Source: Marsupella aquatica
Taxonomy: Eukaryota; Marchantiophyta
NCBI GenBank assembly: GCA_973895155.1
Contig: OZ316899.1
Coordinates: 14,198,001-14,262,000 of the forward strand
Direction of reading: 5' to 3'
Length of the DNA stretch: 64,000 bases
Shown here: piece by piece, positions 55,753 to 64,000 of the stretch
How the letters are laid out: every line of letters starts with the position of its first letter
Position numbering within the stretch: position 1 is the stretch's first letter
Notes under the pieces: generated by a model
What the model was told of the DNA's origin: nothing
What the model saw: the letters and a program-made list of their open reading frames with translations, nothing else
Database searches by the model: none
Position numbers and translations under genes: made by a program

Positions 55753-55979
55753 ACTGGATCCCTATTCCATGCAAAAACCCACAAAAAACCATATGTGTAA
55801 ACATTGATTCACTTATGAAAATATGAGGGAAAAAAGGCAAACAATTGAAATCCACATACCATATGGATGAAGAAGCCCCCGGAGTAAGACCCCTATGACG
55901 TCCGGAGGTCTTATTATGAGCACACACATAAGATTTTTGAGAAACTTGGCCCCCACATGGGGTATTTACAAACGACAGG

Positions 55980-57480
55980 AAACAGGAAACAGGAAAGTGG
56001 GTGGTAATTTTTTGGATTTTTTTTTGGATTTTTTTTGGAAAATTTTTTTTGGGGGAAAAAAAGTTTTTTTTGTTTTGGTTTGTCATCATCATATTGCTAG
56101 CGCCCGGAGCTAACAATAGCAGCACTTGGCGCTCGCAAAAAAAACCCATGATTTTAATTATTTTGAAAAATAAGACTTTAAATGGTACATTTTTAGATCA
56201 TGTTTTTACTGGTAACAGGAAAATTTTTGCTGGTACCAATAATCATGTTTTCCTGTTTCTTGCCTCGGTGGTGATGCCCCCCACACATCTGGTGCACTCA
56301 CAAAGTCTCCGGGGAGGACCACGAGGACCGGTAACCTCAGGTTGAGGAGGAGGGGGTACATCATCGGAGGAGGAGTACTCACTACTGGATAGTTCAGAGG
56401 AGGAGGACATATCCACTGCCACATTACATTGCATGTAGGGCATGATTAGAATCCCTCTCGGCCAAAAAATATCCTAAAACTAAACTACAAAAACCCTTTT
56501 TTGTTTAGCATGAAACCCAAAGGAGAGTATCATGCACAAAAATATCACATTGTCACCCTTGGGAAAATTGTAATGGTCTAGGCCCTGAATTAGGTTAGTG
56601 AATTACCTGAATGAGACCCGGGCTCAACAGTGCCTATAGGTCGTGTGGCTCAATGAACATGAGCCAAATCTAGAAGTAGGAGGAAAATATTGGAAACAAA
56701 ATGTAAGTTTTGGATAGTCATTAGCATCTCTCAAGTTGTGGAACCCCAAACATAAGTTACACATATATATTCTTGCAAAACAAAAAATGGCAAGGTTTAT
56801 GAAAAATCTCCACTAACAACACTACATACATGTTATACCTTTTAGATGCCCGGGTTCCCACAATGCATATGCATTAGACAAAAGTTGAGGAAGTAGTGAT
56901 GTCCCTGGGCTGTATCATGATGACATGGGTTTTCCCCTCAATTGTTAGCATAAAAACCTCTTAGAACTTGCCCTCATAAGTTACCATAAAATTAACCCAA
57001 GTGTCCATGAAAATAGAACCTGTCTTTCCCTCCTAAGTTGGCCTAAACCCCAAAAGCCAAAACATAAACACCTCCTCTTATTCCAATACATATAAGCCAA
57101 ACATTCATAAAATGAAATCCCCCTGGCCAAACCCAAAACATAAAACACCTCATATATATTACCCTCCAATCTAAGCCCAACGTACCTTCATAAAATAAAC
57201 CCTCCCCCAACCAAACCAAACGTCAAACATAAAATCCCTCCATTTACCCTCCAATACACATAACCCCAACCTTCATAAAATAAAAACCCTCCCAACCAGG
57301 CAAAACCCAAAAGCCAAAATATAAATCCCCGTCTCTTTCCTTCCAATATAACCCCCTCCCCCCCAACCAGGCCAAACCCAAAAGCCGTAACATAAGACCC
57401 CTCCTCTTACCCTCCAATGTCAGCACTTTTAAACCCCCCAACCCTTATATGATCACATGCAATGAATTACTTGTACCAAA
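55980..57480. repeat. Low-complexity and minisatellite region between the divergent CACTA genes
   Basis: T-rich and poly-T/A runs at 55990-56080. A degenerate tandem array at 56990-57440 has units of roughly 60-95 bp containing CAACCAGGCCAAACCCAAAAGCC, CATAAAAC and TTACCCTCCAATA. No gene is supported here; short minus-strand reading frames cover the repeats only. Confidence 0.55.
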
Positions 57481-57539
57481 TTTAATGTTTATGACCCCTC
57501 TTAGTATCCCTGCTCACAGAAAATACACATGCGAGATGG

Positions 57540-57670
57540 GGGTCTTCGCAAACCCAATAGCGAACACGTTTGCAAAGTTGTATTCTTCGCAAAGATACCG
57601 TTTGTGAAGCTGGTTGAGAAGGTAGAACCATCGCAAACTGGGATGCGAATGACTTCACAAACCCTAACTC
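57540..57670. promoter_or_regulatory. Cluster of TTTGCGA/TCGCAAA motifs upstream of the TNPA-like gene
   Basis: At least five CGCAAA/TTTGCRA-type motifs within 130 bp, just before the first ATG of the plus-strand gene. They are the same as the subterminal motifs. A second internal cluster lies in intron 1 (about 58940-59110). By analogy with Spm TnpA this could allow autoregulation. Confidence 0.5.
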
Positions 57671-57698
57671 TACTGTCCTTATCATTTGCCAAGCGCAG

Positions 57699-59900
57699 AT
57701 GAGGCGGATCCATTTCTTTTGGGCCCTGGGAGAGAGCAGCGTAGGCAAGGGAGGAGCGATGGCAAGCGGAGGGGGAACTGCAGGTGATGGAGGAGCTTCT
57801 GCCAGCAGCGGAGGCAACCACTTAGAGGAGGAGGATCGACTTCAAAAGATTGTGGATGACCATTTCTCGGTTGCGCAGTTGAGTAAGATTGATTTCACCT
57901 CTCCAACAGGGCTTGCATCGTTGAGTGCATTATTGGGCCAGGCCTTGCAATCTGGTCTCAGTGCAGGGAAAGCAGCAAGAGAGGAGGAAGAAAGGAGGAC
58001 AGCCAAGCAGAAGGCCGCTGAGAAGAAGCGAAAGAGGGATGAGAGAGCTCAGGCTGGAGTACCCTCCCCTCAAGCCTTGGAAAAGAAGAGGAGGAAAGAT
58101 GAGAGAGACTTGATAAGGAAACAGAGGGAGGAGCAGAGAAAGAAGGAGGAGGCAAGGAGGAAGTTGCCTCTGATTACATTAGAGGATGAGGGAATTCCCA
58201 CAGAGCTTGCTTACAATGGGGCCAAGAGCACAATCAGACACATTGTGTCCACAAATTTTGCAAGAGGAGTCGAGTGCGCACTCTCTCCAAGGCAGAGCAG
58301 AAGCGAGTGATCAATCAGGTGAAAGATGCATTCCAAAATGGAGGAGAGATGGATTCACAATGGCTTGCTGATAAAATCTCAAATTCCATGTCACAAGCAT
58401 GATACCATGACAAGATGAAGATCAGGGCTCACCTGAGAGATTTGGAGGAGTACAAGAATTTGGGGAGGCCGCTGCAGTTCTCATAAGATATCTGGCAGGC
58501 CTTCTACGCCACAGAGGTGAAGTTGAAAGCAGCCAGGGTCCTCAATGAATTTATAGAGAAGTTGACAAATGCCCGGAAGGCAAAGGAGGCTGGGAAGTCT
58601 GACCGTGACCTGAAGATGATGGAGCAGAAGGTGGCCCAGTTGCAACAGGTTGTAGCAGAGGTGGGAGATCCGCCCAACAAGTTCTTGAAGGCAGTTGAGA
58701 GAGTTCGAGAAAAGCTCAACATCACCCATAGGCTTGGTCAAGGTGGCCTCCCCGGCCTCAAAGCAGCATTTGTGAGTGCACCGCCCTCTCCTCTCTTGAC
58801 TTCTTACTCCAATTTCTATTCCAACACACCTGCAATGCCCCAACTCTTTTCTGCTGTGGCACCAAGTACTTCCAATTGGAGTTGTTGTGTCAGATTAGGT
58901 CACGAACATTTACTTCCCTTTCAACTTTTCGTCATAACAGAGTTTGCAAAGCATTTGCGATGCGCGTCGCTTTGCAACTGCTTTGCAAACCTTGTTATTC
59001 ACTTTTTTGGAAATAAATTTGCAATGCCCTTGCAAAGCCACGCGCATCTCAATCAATTTTGCAACCTAGTTTTCCCTTATGTTTGCAAAGCCGGAGACTT
59101 CGCAAATTCAAAAAATTTGAATTTTTGAATATTTCAAAACGTTCAAGTGTTGTTTGAGGGTCGTAAGCCCCCATGCCACCCTTGTAAAACCACCCCCAAC
59201 CTAAGCCCCAACCCCACCAGCACCTAATTAACCCCTCTACTTGATTTAAGGCATTTTGGCTTGCCGTTATTGCTTGGTTTTGACCAATTGTGCCGGTTTT
59301 TATTTTGGTTAGTACAAGAGGTACAAGAGGAAGATCACAATGGCTAAGATGGAGGTGGGCCAGAAACATGGGAAGGAGCATCTCTTTCGGCAAGTTGATC
59401 AATTATTGGTGAGCTTTCATTTTCAGGTTAATGTGTTGATTGCATTTATGAAAAATTCCCTCTTATGGATGTCATTCACTTAATTGTAAGGTTCTATATG
59501 ACTAATGCATGGCTGGTTTGCTAATGTAACAGAGACCGGATGATGATGGTGACTCCCATACCGAGGGTGATAGTAGCGATGAGGATGAGGAGGGGACAGG
59601 GGAGGGGAGTACTGCTCCTGGTAGTCGAGTCAGGCCAACTAGCACTGGAGAGCAATCATTTGCATCAGCACCTCCACTGGTGCTGCGAGTGGTAGTGCGG
59701 TAGGGGATGGGGATGGGGATGGGGATGGGGATGGTGATGGTGACGGGGATGGTGGCGGTGATGGGGATGAGGATGAGGATGAGGATGAGGAGGGAGACCA
59801 AGAGGAGGAGGAGGCCCCGGTCCCCCCCCCAAGAGCACGCAAGGGCAAGGAGAAGGCCAAGGGGAAGAAGTCAAGGAGGGGCAGGAACTCTCCTTTCTAG
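57699..59900 (+). pseudogene. TNPA-like second CACTA gene, spliced, decayed
   Basis: Plus-strand gene divergent from the TNP2 gene. Exon 1 starts at the ATG at 57699 or 57759 and runs to 58771. Its product has a Gly/Ser-rich N-terminus, a charged helical region full of Lys/Arg/Glu (KQKAAEKKRKRDERAQAG, KKRRKDERDLIRKQREEQ) and a second helical part (KLKAARVLNEFIEKLTNARK). Exon 2 is 59313-59408 (32 codons, both borders phase 0), and exon 3 from 59533 encodes an acidic tail with a GGGGAT-repeat Gly/Asp stretch and a basic end, TAG 59898-59900. Damage: frameshift near 58272, TGA 58400, TAA 58484, and a frameshift in exon 3 near 59650. It is placed as TNPA-like from position, charge and coiled-coil character and nearby binding-site clusters, not from sequence identity to maize TNPA. 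Confidence 0.6.
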
Positions 59901-60149
59901 CTCTATCTAGATAGGTGCCTAGATTACCCTAGAGACTTAGGTAGTTCACATGTATAGGGGGATTAGCATGGACATGCAACTTTTAGCTAAGGGTTCTTAC
60001 CCTTCCATTTTGTAACTTTTGTACTTTTTGAGTAATGCCATTTTAATTGCGGCATTCCGGTCTACCTACATCCCTTTTCTCCCTCCTTCAACTATATGAA
60101 TTGTTTCCCTAAACCACTAAACCCTATTATACCCTAATACTTCAAAAAT

Positions 60150-60653
60150 ACCTTTTGCGAAACCCTTGAGAACCAGCTGTCATATCAAATAGCCAAGACA
60201 AAACCATCACAAAACATTCTAAACGCTCATCCTCGCAAATTTTGCGATATTTTTTGCATCACAAATATGCGAACACACAATTTCTGCAAGTTTAGAAATG
60301 TGTTCAATTTCGCAAATGTAGCGAATATAAATGTATCACAGTGTTGAGAGGAAGAATGGCTCGCAATCTACCGATGTGTCCTAAATCGCAATCTAGCGAT
60401 GATTTTAGCATTGCTACGTTAGCGTTTCTTTGCGAATCGCAAACGCGCCCATAGTTCCCGATTCGCAAATATTGCGGTAGGTATGGCATCACAATTGTGC
60501 AATGTTAAAAGAGTCGCAAAGTGCAAAGCTCTTGCGAAGGTCCAGTTGCGAAGGTGTGGGCATGGAAAAGAGCAAAGATGTTGAGATGTGCGGCATTTCG
60601 CAACAAGGAGTTGACCGACATTGTTTCCTTTGTTGCATGCAAGGGAGGGTGTT
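60150..60653. repeat. CACTA right subterminal repeat zone
   Basis: Dense TCGCAA/TTGCGA motifs in both orientations, mirroring the left zone. Candidate transposase-partner binding sites. Confidence 0.7.
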
Positions 60654-60682
60654 TTGCAAAAGAGGGTCATTGTGTTGTAGTG
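60654..60682 (-). repeat. CACTA right terminal inverted repeat
   Basis: Reads CACTACAACA from 60682 on the minus strand; matches the left end at 22 of 29 positions by eye. Followed by the TTA duplication (60683-60685). Confidence 0.85.
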
Positions 60683-60685
60683 TTA

Positions 60686-61820
60686 GGATTTACCAACATT
60701 AATTCCGAGATGAGACCAATTAGTGGTGGTGTAGAGTAAGAAACCTCCGGGCTTGTTGTCAGTCGATTCTTTAGCAGGGGAAAAGCGCGGCTTCAGGGTT
60801 TAGACATTCGGATAGAATATTTCTTGGACAGTGCAGGGGGGAAGACGCAACTTAATTTTAGCATTCTCAATTTTAATTCTGCAATAGGCCCGATGAGTTG
60901 TTTGTGTGGAATTGCATATCTGGTTCTTTGGTTCAGAATTCTGTGACTCGATGTAAAAGAATTCACTATAAATTTGCTTACTGGTAATTAGCATTGACAT
61001 GTAACGGTCACTTTATTGAAGGCAAATTGGAAATGAATGTTGAGGGAGGAATAAATTTTGTTCTGAACTAATGTAACGAGGTCATTATATTGAAGTTGAA
61101 TCCTCTGCTTGTGCTTGTAGGATTTCAAAAACAACACAATTCGAGCGGGAACGCGATTATTGTAGGCCATACTGCTTTCTATGGAGCACCGCTTGGTTGT
61201 GTATTAGTGTCACAGCACTTCTGATATGGCATATTGGAAGATACCACCCAATCCCCAATTCTAAATTGTCAGCAGTAGCACCTGGCTATTGAATTATTTA
61301 TCATCGCGTCAGCAGTAGCACCTGGCTGTTGAATTATTTATCATCGCGGATGAGTACTCCCCTCCTTTGGATATTCAACAGTCGCAAGACATCCCTAAGT
61401 CGTCACCTATGTTGAGTTGTGGCGTGGCGCGGCGTGGGTGTTTCGATTCAATACCTGCATCATTAGGGCAATTGACACTCAGTTTTGCATCTGGGAATGG
61501 AGGGTCCATACTCACTTGGATGCACACTATTGAATCTCGGAGCGGATTTGAATTTTCTTTGTTTATCCTGAAAGAAAGCTGTGTCTTACCATACATACAA
61601 ACATTGGTAATGTAAACCTCGGCCGCATAGGGAAGTCATGCCATGATCGTATATCCAATTTCCGTGGGCGCTGCTGATTCCCCCTCCCTCTCTGCTTTGC
61701 GAGAGGTGGGTGGACAATATAGCCCCGAAAACTGAAAAAGTCACATCAGTTACGCCATGTCTATAGTGGTTGTTTTTAGGGTTCAGTTTTATGGTAATTG
61801 AATTGATGATGCATACAGGT
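60686..61820. other. No gene seen; 40-bp tandem duplication inside
   Basis: Flanking sequence of the CACTA insertion. A 40-bp unit (61270-61309) is repeated at 61310-61349 with two differences. Short open segments without motifs. Confidence 0.5.
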
Positions 61821-61822
61821 CT

Positions 61823-63516
61823 CACCTGATCCAAACGGTAACGGAGATTGGTCTCATTTGCCAGTCAATGTTGTTGATTTTCCTGCCCCATATATTGTAT
61901 TAGCTTGGCAGCTTTTTTGGTTTCTTCTTGAAACAGGGCCATCTTTACTCGATAAGCTGCTCTTGAAAATGGATTTAATGTGGACAAGTCAAATCCAGCA
62001 ATGTTGTGCAGTGCCTCGTGAAGATAAAATTCCATGGCTTTTTCCCTTTCCTTTGAAGCTTCTATGATTAAGGACTCCTTGGCCTCAAATTTGGGATTCC
62101 CTGCCTCTTGCAAACATCGGGTGAGGTCGTCAAGGAGTTGTAAATCCGTGTCGAGCTGCTTCTTCAGTCCCTGTACTTCTTCTTCTACTTTTTGGCATTG
62201 GCTCCGTTTGTCTTGTATCTCTCGCTGGAGCCTAGCATTTTCCTCTTTCAGTACGTCTAGTTGCTTACATATTCTAGACTCACACGACCCCAATTTGTCT
62301 GACCTCTGTTCCAAAGCCGTGCCGTCGATTGTCAAGCTCTATACCGTTCCCTTGTGTAATAATGTATCTTCAGATAATTTGTGCAATGACCCTGTGGGGT
62401 CCTGATGAAATCCTATGTTCCGGCTGGGGCTCTCTGCAAACTCTGTTCCCTTGTTTAATGAAGTGACGACTACCCTCTATTTGAAACCTTTCAATCGAGA
62501 TGCATCTACTGATTCCAATTTTTGTACATGCACGTCCAACCGTCCGTCCTCCGAACCGCCTTCCACCGTGGAGGATTGCAAGGCGTGGTTGCTGGCCCTG
62601 AAGTTGTGCAAAATGTATGCTCCCAGTAGAGTGGCTTCCTCTCCACGATCTTCTTTGCCTTCTGAACTGTCAGCGCGTGCTTCTTCCTGTTCTGGATTAG
62701 CTGCAGTCCCATGTGGTAAGGTGGATTCACTGGTTCCCCGGTTTTCCCCGACCGCGTGACTGTAAGCAACATTTTGTCGGTGACTCCTATGCAATTGGCG
62801 ATTTTGCGGTGCAACATCAGGGATGGCGGTGGCATCCCTGATCGGGTTCACCAATCTTTTCTTTAGCACCCAACAAATGATGTAAGCAAGAAGTGAGGGA
62901 TAAGGCGGAACCAATTTGGACCAGAGTTTTTGAAGCAACTCCGCCTTCCGCACTTGCAATGGGTGGAGCTTGCCTTCAAGCACTCGAGCGGCGATCGTGA
63001 TATGGTCAATGGTCCCATGATGGTAACCAGATTTTATCATCACCCATTCGGTGAAAAACTCTATATACTTGCGGACCTCCAGATTTGTCACCGTCCCGTA
63101 TTGGATCTTCTCGACATGGATCGAGGATCTCAAGTCACGGTCTGACCTCAAAAAGCCGATAATCTGCCGTGGAGTGTAAGGTGTGCACTTCACTCTTGTC
63201 GGGAGCTGCGATGGAACTAAACCTAGAATCCCAAACATGTTGGCCAATTCTTGGTTGAGCACCCTAATAAGCGGTGTCCTATCGTACTCGATGCACAGTG
63301 ACGCCGCATCGCCATAGACTGATCGTATATTCCAATGATAATATGCAGCCTCTGCCAAGGTCAGATCGCAACCCATTCGGACCATACCCAGGCATTTGGC
63401 ATGCCGGAAGATGCTCTCAAATTGAGTAATGTAAGCTGTGTCCGTCCGCGAGTTCTGAATGTTGGCCTCTGCCACTATTGTAACAGTTTTTGAGCCATTG
63501 ATAACTGCAATGTTTC
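61823..63516 (-). pseudogene. Paralogue of the 32-35 kb accessory ORF
   Basis: Minus-strand frame, open from about 63514, with three internal stops and no frameshift: TAG 62477, TAG 62339 and TGA 61865. N-terminal region: YITQFESIFRHAKCLGMVRM, DLTLAEAAYYHWNIRSVYG, LANMFGILGL, YIEFFTEWVM, ITIAARVLEGKLHPLQVRKA; these align step by step with the 32.2-33.0 kb ORF. A Ser/Glu-rich linker follows, then a coiled coil (VLKEENARLQREIQDKRSQC ...). After the TGA at 61865 the frame reads LANETNLRYRLDQ and then CAG|GTGAGA, a possible splice donor, where the paralogue continues unspliced. The large C-terminal domain of the paralogue is not seen here. No ATG was found near the start, so the 5' end is uncertain. 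Confidence 0.6.
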
Positions 63517-64000
63517 AAGTAGTCTCCGCGCGAGACCTCTTTCTGCTCGACATGAAACAAACGGAAGGACACCTTTGCAAAACCACAGTTAATTTCCAGA
63601 ACTCGTATCATTCATTCGGGTGCCGGAACAATTTTGGCAAATTGCTCGAATCACTTTTTATCCAACTATGTTTGCCCCATTATTGTGTATTGCTCATCTC
63701 GAGGTGGCGGACATTTTTAGGGCTGACTTCCGCTAAAGCCAAACATCGCGTGCGGCAAATTAGAGGGTCATATTTGAAAGCAATGTGTCTTTTAAGTTTT
63801 TTTGTATTTCTTCCGAGACTTATGAGAGAAGCTTTGATCTGACACTATTTGTGAGATTTTAGGGTGTACATTACCGTTGTCCTCTAGATACACTCAGCGG
63901 GTTACGGTGACGTTCCTCATATTTACGAGAGGCCGAGCATTCCCAAAATTGGGTTTCGGTCAAACAAAATGAGATGTATCATTATTATCATTGACTTTAT
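63517..64000. other. No recognised gene
   Basis: One plus-strand open segment (63459-63842) overlaps the 5' part of the minus-strand ORF and has no family motif. No terminus or primer site was found before the window ends. Confidence 0.4.

Larger units (their letters stand above)
50341..60682. mobile_element. Complete CACTA (En/Spm) DNA transposon, 10.3 kb
   Basis: Ends are CACTACTACATATTTGCC at 50341 and, on the minus strand from 60682, CACTACAACACAATGACC; over the first 29 bases 22 agree by eye. It is flanked by TTA on both sides (50338-50340 and 60683-60685), the 3-bp duplication typical of CACTA elements. Subterminal zones are packed with TTTGCGA/TCGCAAA motifs. Inside are a TNP2-like transposase gene (minus), a SET-like ORF (minus) and a TNPA-like gene (plus), with the plus gene divergent from the other two. 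The genes carry stops and frameshifts, so this copy is probably not autonomous. Confidence 0.9.

Noticed and set aside
59502-59874. Minus-strand Pro/Ser/His-rich open frames
   Set aside because: Complement of the GGGGAT repeat in the last exon of the TNPA-like gene; simple-sequence artefacts.

Overview
This window is a nest of transposable elements from a plant nuclear genome. The evidence is a Ty3/gypsy polyprotein of the Tat/Athila type (FIDDF form of the RT motif, no chromodomain), a Ty1/copia remnant, a complete CACTA (En/Spm) transposon, GT-AG introns, and an interstitial tract of the plant telomere repeat TTTAGGG. I cannot name the species. No operons, rRNA, tRNA or CRISPR were seen. 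The only plausible host-type gene is an intact 200-codon ORF (40179-40781) with an RNase H1 N-terminal hybrid-binding (viroplasmin) domain.

Layout. 1-6471: a Ty3 derivative (element A) with the end of a 5' LTR, a primer-binding site and gag-protease, but no RT or integrase, joined to an opposite-strand accessory ORF. 6472-20094: element B, arranged LTR1 (5' truncated), gag-pol, LTR2, then the start of a second internal region. 20095-20804: an unclassified repeat whose inverted copy lies at 37105-37815. 20809-24681: an older minus-strand LTR (LTR3). 24682-25634 and onwards from 29666: an older accessory-ORF remnant split by a solo LTR (LTR4, 25635-29665) with a perfect 5-bp target duplication. 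32173-35160: a 996-codon decayed ORF. 35-40 kb: unrecognised fragments and tandem repeats. 40.8-42.4 kb: copia pol remnant. 42.4-47.8 kb: AT-rich sequence, minisatellite and telomere-like tract. 47.9-49.1 kb: degenerate LTR of the same superfamily. 50341-60682: full CACTA element with TTA duplications, TNP2-like and TNPA-like genes and an extra SET-like ORF. 61.8-63.5 kb: a paralogue of the 32-35 kb ORF.

The main result is a recurring retroelement accessory protein family. Its members share an N-terminal region, a core with the pattern EFV...L(T)...(V/I)FGLP, a low-complexity linker and a C-terminal coiled coil. It is seen antisense in element A, as remnants around 25 kb, 32-35 kb and 62-63 kb (the last two more distant), and, most unusually, in sense orientation inside the roughly 4-kb LTRs of element B, just downstream of the LTR's own TATA box. 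The solo LTR bounded by a target-site duplication shows that this ~882-residue ORF is truly part of the LTR. The LTRs also carry two conserved stem-loops, one with compensatory base changes between diverged copies. In the long-frame copies checked, the internal stops are CGA to TGA or CAG to TAG changes, which fits decay through CG/CHG cytosine methylation.
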